The notes beneath the pieces are model-generated. The model searched no databases, was not told the origin of the DNA, and saw only the letters and a list, made by a program, of their open reading frames with translations. Positions 34,145 to 46,312 of a stretch of DNA of 64,000 nucleotides are shown here, in pieces. The stretch spans positions 323,501 to 387,500 of the forward strand of contig JAODUO010000432.1 of the NCBI GenBank assembly GCA_025642075.2, given 5' to 3'. The position numbers and the translations under genes were made by a program. The stretch comes from Ridgeia piscesae. Taxonomy: Eukaryota > Annelida > Polychaeta > Sabellida > Siboglinidae. The first letter of the stretch is position 1; each line of letters begins with the position of its first letter.

Positions 34145-34369
34145 GAGTTGTACTCCAAATATGGAAAGCAAATGACCCAGAGCCTCGCACTGAGATCAGT
34201 ATCCAAACCAAAATGTTGTTCGACGCGAACAAGGAAATCGGGTAGAAATGTGTCAAAAATGGTGGATTACTTCAGTGCACATGGATAGCGGCCGCGTTGT
34301 CGCCTGCCAAGCAGAATCGTAGGCGTACGCCAGATCGTCTCGTACGCAGGACTTATAATAACAAAGAAT

Positions 34370-34472
34370 ATGGCGAGTATTTGTGGCCGCGAAACGTGGT
34401 TATCCGCCGAGTCGTTTTTGAGTCGGAGTCTACTCATCCTCGTCGTCCTGGAAGCTACCGTGGGAGTATTAG
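34370..34472 (+). CDS. Candidate first coding exon of a secreted or membrane protein (partial gene)
   Basis: The ATG lies in a good context (A at -3, G at +4). The 34 codons plus one base encode a polar N-terminus (MASICGRETWLSAESF), then a hydrophobic segment SLLILVVLEATVGVL, the shape of a secretory signal peptide. The exon ends ATTAG|GTAAGT, a full consensus donor, in phase 1. Phase-1 introns right after the signal peptide are common in secreted proteins and receptors built from extracellular modules. The intron would run at least to the window end, so the mature protein is not in view and no family can be named. Without the donor the frame would run on to 34594 with no recognisable domain. 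Confidence 0.55.
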
Positions 34473-36417
34473 GTAAGTTTACCAGCGTTTTACAACTGGA
34501 CATCGAAACTACGAATTTGGAGGGGCGTGGGGAAAATTCACATAAATATGCTGTCCTTGTTTTGGACGCAACACGAAAGCACGCCCATGCATAGCTTGCA
34601 TTGTTGTTGGCGAGCACTTTAATTTGCACACACGATGCCGGGTGTAAACTGGGGGTCGACTTGATAAGCCCGTCACCGCTCGTTCCAAAAGGACGCATGC
34701 TGATTAACAGTTTATCGAGCACGTTCGTATATTTGACAGAACTGAGTTGACCAAGGCAGCATAGCATGTCGTCCCATGTTTGTAGGCAATCAACTAATTG
34801 TTGTGTAAATGTTAGACCGAAGTGTTAATGCCAACGCGGCAACGACACTTGCCATAAGCAACCTTTGCTTTGATGTAACATCAAGCCAGGCTCAAGCGTT
34901 CATAGTCGCGTATTGAGAGATGGCCCGGTGAGAATGAATGGAAGCGTGCACACATTAGATGTGGCATGGAAGATGATCCAGCTGTTTGCTTGGATTACAA
35001 ATCTAAATTCAAACATGTGTAGATTTAGATATTTTATATAATGTTCACACCAGTCTAATGCAATTATTACAATGTTAAAATGATAACCTAACACTAAACC
35101 TCGATCCCTAAGGCTAAGGGTTTCATTAATATAAGATTATTATTCAGTCAGAGTGAACATTTGTGCAATATTAACAAAAATATGAAACAGATAGCTCTAG
35201 GAGATGTGATGTTTGAGGATATTCTTTCAGGCTTGTACAGTGTATGTCACACCATGCCAATTTCTCCCATGTGGCTGCTTTATTGGAACCTTACTGTTTT
35301 TGCATTTCCTTGGTTCGGCTATATTAAATATTTTCCACATTCATATTTTATAACAAACTATGTCTTCAGTTAGTTGACATATTCATAAATGGTATAACAT
35401 TTGATAAAATAGTAACTTTAATGCTTTGCAAAATATAACATTTTATAAGTACAGTACAACATTCAGAAGGCAGTCAGAAATTATGACGATAGCAGTCAAA
35501 CTGACTAACTCATATATCTTGTTTAAAGTTTTTGTAGTTTTCATTCAACTAGGTTATGAGTCAAGTTTGTCTTTATAACACCGATGGCTGATAAGTATTT
35601 TTTATTGCATAATAAAAGTATTCTACATGACTAAGATAACTGGAAGAGACATTAATGGTTTCACCAGCTGTGCTTATGATGTCTTTTAATGTGACATCAA
35701 GGGGAGGACACGGTTGGCGTTGACAGATAGATGGAGCATCACACTGACTAGTGCTTACCTCGTCCTTACTCTCAACATGGGGGTCTACTGCAGGTCCTTT
35801 GGGCCGATTGTCACCGACAGTAGGACAGAGGTCATTCCTAGCGCCATCTGTGTCAGTTGCATTCAGTGAAATGTCAGTTTGTATTATTCAAAGACTGCTC
35901 AGTCGAGAATGCTAGTTGCTGGGTCAGGTGATGGGAATTCACAGGTCAGACAATGGGTGGTTTGGCCCTGCTGAATAAATGATAACGATTTGTGTGTATT
36001 GGATTGCAGATACTCAGCACACTGTGGTGTGTGTGGCCATGATTGTAGATTGCATTGGCACATGATCTTTTCCATCATTTGGTTACGCTGAGTGAAATGA
36101 TTGCACACATTTCTAATACATAGAACTGTGAAATTATATTAGGAACTATTTTGGTCATTGTCATTGTTTTAAAACATATCCTCGTTAATTTAAGTAATAT
36201 AAGTTATATTGATCAATATTATTTATTTTCCCAGTACCCCAGTGGACATATGTATTTGAAGGATTTTTTCTTAATTTTTTTTTTTCTTTATTGAATTACC
36301 GGTAGTACAAGTTTATAACTGTTTTAGCACTGGATTTCTTCAAAACCTTTGTCATCACAATCCTTGCTCACATATACTTTCATGTGCACATATATGCCAC
36401 ATACATAACACATACAC

Positions 36418-36487
<70 letters not shown>

Positions 36488-39400
36488 ATGGCAGGTGTGC
36501 CTAACTAATCATGAATGTGCTAACTTTACACCCTGATTTATTACGCGAGCCTCTTACAGGATATTGCACTGATGCATCAGTTTCCTACTAGCACCTGGCC
36601 TGACAGTTTCAATCTTCTCCCAACATTTTGTGGGTGGGCGTGTCAGCATATACCTTTTTACATACAAACTTCTCTCCAAGCAGAAAGACTTGATTTTCTT
36701 CAGTCTCTACACTGTCCTAGTTCTCCAGTCAGTAGGATAGACTGCTTGAGGTGATACTCACAGAGAGTGACACCACGCACAGCTGTGAAAACCAGAATAC
36801 TGCACCGGATGAGCCGGGCTGGATCTTCCTTTAGGAAGGTATTGAATACACAGTGTCACTGTCAGATGCCCTCCCATCTTCCTCGGTTTCTTGTCAGGGC
36901 TGATTGATACCAGGGCCTGCTGACCAGATGATATTGCTTGACAAATGGCTAGTGTTAATGATGCTGCAATTGATCACTTTGCCCTGTTTCTCCATGTGGC
37001 CACATCACTTGATGACAGTGACGAATGCCAGTTGATCCTGTCCATGTCTTTCTCCCTGGACCACCAAGGGGCTTGCAGAATGCAGATGCCAGAAACAGTG
37101 TGCAAATGTACAAGAAGTGTACTTAACAATAACTTATTGGCAAAATAAATCTTCCACCAGACTGTCTATACATTATGCCTGTGACAGTTCAGAACAGTTT
37201 GACAAAGGTCAACACTGAGGAGAGTCCAACACCCAAATAAATGGACATGGTGATTGAGATAGCAAGACGGATACATATATAGGGTAATCTAGAAGACATG
37301 ACACAAAATCGAAGTCGGTGAAAGAGGTAATTGAGGTAACAAATGGAGGAATTGATCTGATCAATCGAGTCCGTGATTAATCTACTGTCACATAACCTGA
37401 TTTTATCTACCTTGCACGGTTCTGCTGTGCACATAACTCAACATCAACTGGTGTCTTTCACACAGTTCATAGCCATTTGTAAGATGTTAAGTATCTGCAA
37501 AATTTTACATGGATGTAAGTTACTATATTTCTGTGCACTAGCATATGTATAATTGTCCCAGATGTTTTCAAGGGATTATGAACATGTCCAAATCTGGGAC
37601 AAAATGTTCACATAAATTACACTGTGTAAGCTAAGTTTTGCAGCCAAATGTACAATCAATTTATTAAAGCATGTTAATTGTAGGTTAATACATGTTCCAG
37701 GTCTTGTCATTACCAGTGTTGTGTTTACCACAAGCTGTTGAAAACATTTGTTTTCCTGTTCGTGACATTACTTTGATGTAATTATTGACTGTCAGGAATG
37801 TGTCTGTGGACCGTCTATTGTTATCTGTGTCGTACCACTTCACAGTATTCCTGTGTGGTCATGGTGCTACTGTATTTGATGTCATTATTGACAGCCTGTA
37901 TGGCGTTTGTGGACATTGTGTCTAGGTGTAACACATGCCAGGTATCCTAGCACCTGTTGACGACAGAACACCTGGAGTCCTACTTCAACGGTGATATCAC
38001 TGTAGTGTACACAAGCAGTTTTGTTTACGCTTAAAATATCAACATGAAATTCATTCAGATCTATGGTTACTGATCTTGCATGGACCAGTGTCTCAGCCTG
38101 TTTCAAGTGTGTACATGTGTTCTGTCCGGCTGGGCAAACTGCAGCTGAAGTTTGCAAACAAGCCTTGCAATCACTCCAGCAGTAGGCAGGCAGGCTGTGT
38201 GTCTGGTGTAGTGTGGTGTCACTAGGGCAGTTCACTGGCACATATAGTAGGAGTCAACTTTGGTAATACGAGTGGAACATGTTGAATTAACAATTTGCCA
38301 CTTCCTGTGATGGTGTCACCCACCCAGCAGTAAGTCTCCACATGTGCAGTATTGTGTGCTCTATTGCGGATTGTGTGCTCAGCTGGTTGTTCATACAATA
38401 AACATTTCCAATTCGGCCACTGAGCGGCAGTTGGCAGTTTTTTAGTTCTGTAATTTTCTTGGGTTTTAATCAGATTAGTTTAATACAAACTGGTCTGGCA
38501 AAAACTGGAATATAACCAACCCCATGTTGCAAGTTGACAAGGACAAGTTGACCAATAATCCAACAGTTCGGTAGGAAACTATTATTTATGAAATATTAGT
38601 CAAATTCAGTTTTGTACACATTCACACAAGTTGCCACCAAAGTCCATGGTCAATAACATGGTTGTTATTCCATTCAATAATTTTGTAAAACGTAGGGAGA
38701 AAAATTGATATCCAATTTTCAATTATTTTACTGATGCTTCTTTGGCTTCAAATACTTCCATCAGTATTAGAAATAGTTACTTCAGTTTTGTCTCCAACAT
38801 AATTTACAAATCTTCCAGAAAGAACAGGTTTGTCGCAATACTTTGTTGCCCTGGAAACTGTGATTCCATCATGACCATATCCCAGAAATGGCTAGATCCA
38901 ACAATCAAATTTGCTGGGTGAATGTGGTGTGATTTATAACTCTTTATCAGCGTTCGACAGATTCTTCTGCAGTGCCTGGCCCTCCTGTTATTTAAGTGTC
39001 ATGCAAAATGTTTAGGGGCCATTATGTTATCCCGCCTGCCGAGCTAAGTGGGGACAGTTTCAGCATCTAGTGTACACAAATCGCTGGTGTTGTTGTCTGT
39101 GAACAATGACTCGTTGAAAGGTGTCGAGTATGTGCCTTTACCGGGTGACATTGATTGAGCAGAAAAAATGGGTATTTCTTGCACTGTGCCAATTGCTTCC
39201 TGAGTGAGCCCCGTGAATTCTACTGGCATTGTGTTTGCAGTCAGGTCATATGAAGTACTGGTTGTCCTGGCTGGCGTTTGATGAACTGTTACGGTTTTTT
39301 GCAATTTTGAACTGAATTGAACTTCAGCCAGTGCTTGTATAGTTCAGTGTTAATAAGTTCAATGTTGATAAAGTAGAGCTCTGTTAATTTGCGTACATTT

Positions 39401-41845
39401 GTTTGTTTTAATAATTAAGTATATCTGCCATATATCTGCCATGACACAGGGTGTACTTTGATGTAATGATGTAATGTTAACGGGGGTAAACCCATCTTGT
39501 TGAAAACTTAGTACAGCGCAAGTACAAATTGATGCAGATTGTTTTTAAGAAACCTGTTATGCTGAAAATATTTAACTAATACTTGATGTAACCACCAATC
39601 CAATATTTGTTAATTTTTTTTAATGTGGCCTTCAATAACCTGGCAATCTAGCTAGATAACCTAGAGCATATAACTGTAGACGCATTACACCTGACTGGCT
39701 TTTGTTTATTTGTAAAACTAAGCACCCCACACTGTTTCAGGATCCTGTTGTTTATTTGTGGGCCTGAGGCAGGGCCATCCTAACAGTGGTCCAGTAATTT
39801 GTTAGACAGGGTGTTTACAGTTACTCGAGCAAATCGCCCTGAGCATCAGTCGTGTGACTCAGACAGCACACTCAGTCACTTGTGGGGTCAGTTTCCTCCT
39901 TTCAGCCTCTCACTGCCCACTTACTGATCTGACCAGGCCCATTTGCTGGTCAACAGAGCTGTTCTTTATGGCCGGACTGACCATCACAGAGACAGATGTA
40001 TGGTCATTGCTGTCACCCACCATTGATAGCTGATATTGACCACTGCGGCCTGGTCCTGCCCAGGGGTGTGAGACCAGTGAGTGGACCAGCTGTCACTGTG
40101 GATACAGTTACACACAATCTATTGCCATTTGTAAATACTTATTCTGGTACATTTACTAACTAATAGAATTATTGTTACCAGGGTATATTATGTCGTGCAG
40201 TACTTACTACATCATGTGTATAACTCTGGTTGTTCCGCCAGGCTACAAATGTGCATTTCTCTTCTGTGTCTATAACAAAACCTTTTTAAATGATACTTAA
40301 TCAAAATGCATTTTTATTATGAGACAAGATAAATGTAGAAATGTTTTGCAATGCCTATTTTTGAAGCAGCCGAAGTGCATTGTTTTTTGTTTAACTACCC
40401 TGAGGGTACTTGTCCGTAAAAATATGAACATGAGATCATTATGTGGGTGAATTTAATGTATTTTAATTACACTGTGACTGTAGTGTCAATGATGTGATGT
40501 TGGCCTGCTTTGAGAAAGGTTGGCATGACATCTTTTTGGCAGAGAACACTAATTTAGACTTAGTGGTAACGTAATTTATTACGATATATTGTGTTCAATT
40601 GTAATCAATCACTGACAGCATTCCTTGATCTTGCCCCTTTCCATATTGATTAGTTACATCAGTTTATGCCAGATAGGCAATTAGTAGCTTATAAATTAAT
40701 GATCAGTTTGATTGAATGAAGGTATTTAAGACTCTTGTCGACCTGTCAAAGTTATTGATCTGAGTAACATGATCCCTAGTGAAATGTATACATTGATTCT
40801 TAATTTCTTGTGCCTTCCTCGGAGTTCCTCCATATAATGATCAACATTTATGTCTGTGCAATGAAATATACCGGGTATGTATAATCTAAAATAAAACCAC
40901 CAGAGACTGGATGAAATTAATTGGTTCAGACCTTAGAGTAATATCCCAACTCACCCTAGGACGGTAGAAATGCACTAGTTCAGAGTAATATCCCTCAGCT
41001 CGTTAGATCACCGATAGATCACCAGCCATGGCGCTTTGGTCAGCAATAACTGTGACCAATAAACCACGCTGGTGCATTATTGAGCTCCCTAAATCTGGCC
41101 GAGGTATCCTTGCACTGGGAGGGAGCAGTTATTGCCTCACCCATACTTTCAGCGTGGCTATCTTCGGCTAATACAATCATGGTGCCGTGGTAATGGTCAG
41201 TCAACCAGTCCCGTAGCGATGCGACTGCTGATATTGTCAACAGATGCTCAGTGGAGATTGCTGCGATTCAGTAATTCTGAGGCAGTTTATGATTTCCTCA
41301 GAGATGTGCCTTAGTCTTCCACACTGCGATCGATCGATGTAGCATGTAATTGCCTCCAGTGTTTGATTACAGTTGGTCGTTAGGTGCAGAAAGATGATGC
41401 AAAGGAATTTTGTGATGTTGAAGGTAATTCATTGCCTCTTATTTCCTCTGGTTGCTTTGCACAAAAGGCACACCAAATTCAGTATTAAGAGGATGAATAA
41501 AAACATATTTAGGTTGAAAATAAGTTACATTTTCAGTATTTGTGTTTCTTTTCGTATTTTATATGACATAAATATGTCGCGGCACCACATAATACGAACA
41601 AACACTTGAGATTGAGGTTTTTTACAAAAAAAATCTGTAGCCAAATACTGATCAATGCAGGCAGGCACGTACCACTGAAAACAGAGAAATATGAGAAAAC
41701 ACCCAACCAAGAACATGCACTTTTGTGACCCTTTCAAACTTGTTTGTCATGAGTCGATGGTCCGCTGGCATTTCTCCATTTCAGTGCACATTTCTCTGTT
41801 TCCCGTTCACATATCATTGGCCCGCGTCATCACTGGTGTGAATTA
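34473..41845 (+). other. Probable first intron, part 1, CpG-depleted from ~34.95 kb
   Basis: CpG falls from about 25 per 300 bp at 34201-34500 to about 4 at 37021-37320 and 3 at 40021-40320, with TG and CA enriched. This pattern fits long-term germline methylation of a transcribed gene body. Scattered frames (for example minus 37885-38241, Cys-rich, and minus 35899-36108) lack ATG context, splice sites or domains. Few transposon relics were seen, unlike the left half. Confidence 0.5.
36419..36486. repeat. (CA)n microsatellite
   Basis: About 33 CA repeats inside the probable intron. Confidence 0.97.
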
Positions 41846-41912
41846 ATGCGACTGGACGGGTGTCTATTTACATACTACATTTGGGTTTTACTGTTACTCA
41901 CTCAAGCGACAG
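41846..41912 (+). CDS. Possible signal-peptide exon (weak)
   Basis: An ATG with A at -3 opens MRLDGCLFTYYIWVLLLLTQ, a clear hydrophobic signal-peptide shape. It reaches GACAG|GTGCAT, a poor donor but also in phase 1. Unspliced, the frame goes on to a stop at 42037 and gives a 63-residue product ending in CCS. It may be an alternative first exon of the gene starting at 34370, a nested small secreted peptide gene, or chance. Confidence 0.25.
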
Positions 41913-44900
41913 GTGCATCTGGAAGTTGGCCAACGCCAGTTACCCCTGTGCATCCTGCCCTTGAAGGCATGTGGAAAACAACAGGAGTTCTTGCTTTAAG
42001 GTGTCTAACCTTTGACGATGAGCGCTGCTGCTCATGAAAAGGGATCAAGTCAGTGTCTATGGAACACTGGTGACACCCACAGAGATTGGCTCTAATTGAA
42101 AATGGCTTTAATCATAAATGTGGGTCTAATAAAGGGTGAATCCAATAAAGCAGTGTTCTGATAGATCTCTGAGTGGTGTAACATTCACTGGTAACAGTAG
42201 ATGATTTTTGTAATGCTGTATTTGATCTCATAGTTTGTCAATGAAAAATTTACGCTTGCATATTTTGGATTGTAAATATGATTACCATTAAGAATACATG
42301 TACCTGGTACTAGTTGGTAAAAACATTCAGATGTCATGATTTCATAAAGGCAGTAAAAGCGAGGCAGGTGAGAATGTTGTGTTTGGTGTGATCTAGGCAG
42401 TGTATCAACAGTTTGAAGTCTATTTCAGGCAGTCTTGCTACTTATGTTTATTAGCCTGACCTTTGTTTCACATTCACTGAGAGCTATTTAGCGCCATGAA
42501 TACAGCATCACCAGTGGCTGGCTCTGAAGCTGCTCCAGATTCGGTTGTGTTGCATTTATCTCGCGCTAAGCCGATATGCAAATTAGTACAAATTGGTTCG
42601 GTTTCTTCCCAGGCACTCACTGTCATTTGTCACTAACATCTCTGTCGCTGTGACACTGTGACATTGGCTGAGCAGGCGTGTGTTTGCGTGTGTGTGTGTG
42701 TGTGTGTGGTGGGTGGGTGTGCACGTGTATATGGTGGGGTGCTTGCCTTGTGTCAGAGTCAGTGGTCACTATGTCTGTTGGTGTTTTTCAACGTGTCAAC
42801 ATGGTAAGATTCATTTCAGTAAACTGAATGCTGAACATTATTTATATTTAGGAGATTTATGAATTAAAATTTAATGTTATTCTTTAAAATTAATAGTTTA
42901 CTAAAACAAATTTTAATGTCACCAATTCGTCTAGTGTGAAATCAGGTACTTATATGCAGATTTGGTAAATTTATCTTGCCTGTGTGCAATATACGGGGTA
43001 GGCCTATACTGTAGTACAAAATATATACAGTTTACTGCAGTAACTATTGACACATACTCAAGGGTCTTTGGACACATTTCAAGGGCATCTTTGACCGTGA
43101 AGGTCAACTATACTCAAGCCTACACTTGTGGTCCGTGATGAGTGCCCCACTACCATATGACTGACCAAAAGTGACCATGACACTTCTTGGAATCACTATG
43201 ATATTTCTAGGAACCACACGTCCTCGTGGATATCCAGTTTCAACTCTAGAAGCAATCTAAACAGAATGACTTACTTAAAAGGATTCATTCATGAATGAAT
43301 CAGTGCCTACTGATAGACTAGTTAACAGTGTAGCACTAGTAAGTAACAGTGTAGCACTAGCAAGGGTTTTTTCTCACCAAGTTATGGTAAACAGGTTGGA
43401 ATTTTGCATTTAATTTAAGGATTTCTTTCAAATTAAAAAAGGAGGCTGTTATAGGGGTAAACAATGAACTAAATTGAAAACAAGGCTGAATCGTGAAAAT
43501 GTACACACTGTCAAGTGGTAAATAATGAACTGTTACCTAATTGAAAGAGAAAAAATAATACTTGAATTTCTGCTGTCAACTATTATGCCATGAGAAAGTA
43601 ATACTTAAGTAAAGAATGTCAGGACATGAAAGTGTAGCCTGCAGTAAACTCACCTAACTTTGTTATCTAACTGTAGATATTTATGTATGTTGTACAATCA
43701 ACATGTTGTAATACACAGTTGCGACTTGGTTTAGCTCCATTGTGTAAAAAACACAACTACTTATTAACCCACCACTGCAATAGTTATACTGTATGCCGCT
43801 GTGTTGGATGACGTCAGGGACTTGATCACCTGGCTAATGCCTAACTCACCTTTGATCATTAATCATGGGCAAGCAAAATGGTGCCTTGTGGTTTCCCTCG
43901 AGTATGTGTGTGGTCTAATTAATACACATACGTTGGAACAAAGAGTGGGTGTGTAACAAAGCTGGCTCCGTGTGTAACGGCTGTGTAAATGTGTGTGTTT
44001 TGTATATGACAGGTGACTAACTATCTTTGTTCATGGTGCTGGTAGTACACTTTTTAGCTTTAAGTACATCAGTAAAATAAACCAAGGGAGAACCAGTGGA
44101 AACTGCCACAGAATAAGTTGTGATGACAGTCACCATTTTGGGCACCCATTTTAATTTCAAGGCATTTACCTTATCTCGCATTTGACCCACAATTCTATAT
44201 TATTCCTTATGCAGTTTTACTTGTATCTCTGCATTTTGATTTATGTTTTTTCTGCTTAAAAATAATCCCCTTTTAAATACTCAATATTTACAAATCATGA
44301 ATTGTATTAACTAAATACTAATATGCTGAAACAGATCATTAGCATTACATACCACTGATACCAGCACTGTACATTTCTCAGTCTGGACGATTTACTACTG
44401 GAGTGCATGTTTGTATCAATTTGCTACACACATCCATCTATTTATATTTCTCTTTCACATCATTGATACCCGATGACCAGCATCCATTTTCAGTGCTTTG
44501 ACTGAGCGACAGAGTCAGTGCGACGCTTGTCGAACATGAAGGTGTTAGTAATTGATTGTGACAGCATGTGGCTAGCCGTGAATCGTTACCGTCCGATTAA
44601 ATATTGATAAAACCGTGTGGTCATTGATACACCATCACTATGTATGCGTACACATCGACCCTGTGGAGAGTTGGACATGAAGAGTGCAGCTTCATGTCTC
44701 AAGTGGGTGTTGTGTCGCAACTCGCAAGGCTTGTTTGCTAACACGTGTGTGAGAGAAGTGTTTCGGCAGACCTTACAGACCCGTCCACCCATCCTTTAGA
44801 CCGGTAAAACACATTTTGGATGGGTATAAATATCACTGGACGGGGTGGGGGTAGAAAAGGGGGGCGGGGTAGAAAATAGATGCAAAGCAGTCTTCCGTAA

Positions 44901-45934
44901 TCATATATATTGTCAATTATGCTTTGAAAATGGGTGTCACGTTTGTGTTTATAGTTTATTTCAGGTCATAATACATGTCTCAACTGCCTTGTATCAGTGG
45001 TATGACAGGTATGTGAGTTAACATGCCCATGTCTAACAACATTTTGGACTGGCAATACTTTTGATTCTGCATAAAGGCCTGATCAGAGACCTAGTTCAAA
45101 TGCCCTGTGTCATAGAGTGGGGGTATTTCCCACACCCCACCCATGATAACAAGGGTAGAAGTAGATAAACCTGATACTGATATGTTCTTGCTTTATCTTT
45201 GGGGGGGACCAGGGTACCTACAAATTAGTGGTGGAAAGTGAGAATGTCGACTGTTGTAGTCGATTTAGCACACTTTTTTGTCAGATCTCGGTCAGTCTAA
45301 GCTAGAAAATACTCAAAACATATAAACAGTATCTGGGCATGGAAATACTTAAAGCAACACATAAAACATGAAAATCAATGTTTCTCAAGCGGTTAGTACA
45401 TAAAATTCTTTGATTGGCCCCTGAGTGTCTTTTTATCTTGTGAAGCCTAGGTTGTACCAACGTGGCAGTGTGGGAATGCACTGTGGGGGGTGTGGGGGTG
45501 TGGATTGTATGGTCCGATTGTATACCTGCTCCACAGAGGTGACAGTTTTCACACCCTGACTTGGCCAGGACCAGGACCAATGCTCTGGTTGAAGCCAGCA
45601 GGGAGATTTTACAATCTGATAAACAATATCTCAGTCAGACGACCTGAAGGGAGTTGTATGTAAGATGTTGATAAGATAAGCAATTAGCTGCACATTCTTG
45701 ATTGTATCTGGTGAGTTAGGGTTGGCACACACTGAAGACGAGGGTTCTTGGTGAATGCTTTTAGAAAATTGATTGACTTTTCTAACCCTTGTCTTGATGT
45801 CAATGGCGGTGGAGGGGTGGGGGGGTAGGGGGGGCAGTAGAAAGATACAGAGAAGTCAGATACAGGCATTGAGTACTGTGGTGTGATAAGTTACTGATTT
45901 AATGTTATCAAAGGAGAACTGTTTGTGATACATC

Positions 45935-45935
<1 letters not shown>

Positions 45936-45975
<40 letters not shown>

Positions 45976-45981
45976 TAATAT

Positions 45982-46022
<41 letters not shown>
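45936..46022. repeat. (TA)n microsatellite, interrupted
   Basis: Two TA runs separated by a short ATTTATATTAATATTAT segment. Confidence 0.97.
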
Positions 46023-46024
<2 letters not shown>

Positions 46025-46198
46025 AATAATGATTTATCTTTATTTGTTAGGTAAATTGTTTTATTATTAATTAGTGTGTTTTTCAGTTATGTACATAAAA
46101 TATAAATACAATTTTAATGTATATTAAGAGAATAAAATGATAAAATATATTAATATCATCATGTATTTACTGTGTTTGCATTAAATATATCAGGACTG

Positions 46199-46312
46199 AT
46201 TAACTTACTTTACTTACTTATGCCTGATTGCTCGCTGGGAGCATAGGCCATCGACCAAGGAACGCCACCGTTTTCTGTCCGTGGCCATCTTCTCGACTGA
46301 TTAAGTTGAACT
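46199..46312. repeat. Possible dispersed repeat fragment with (ACTT)n edge
   Basis: A short ACTTACTTTACTTACTT run borders GGGAGCATAGGCCATCGACC, a sequence block that looks like relics of non-LTR element 3' ends in other invertebrates. The recognition is from general familiarity only. Confidence 0.3.

Larger units (their letters stand above)
34060..34369 (+). promoter_or_regulatory. CpG-rich promoter-like region of the exon at 34370
   Basis: CpG rises sharply here (about 25 in 34201-34500). The segment holds a YY1-like AGATGGCG (34061-34068), an exact TGATTGACAG (34074-34083), an octamer ATGCAAAT (34137-34144) and a NotI site. It lies directly upstream of a signal-peptide exon. The start site itself is not visible; TATAATAA at about 34344 is close to the ATG and need not be a TATA box. 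Confidence 0.5.

Noticed and set aside
37885..38241. 118-codon Cys-rich minus frame
   Set aside because: No signal peptide, cysteine spacing fits no family I know, and it is antisense to the inferred transcription unit.
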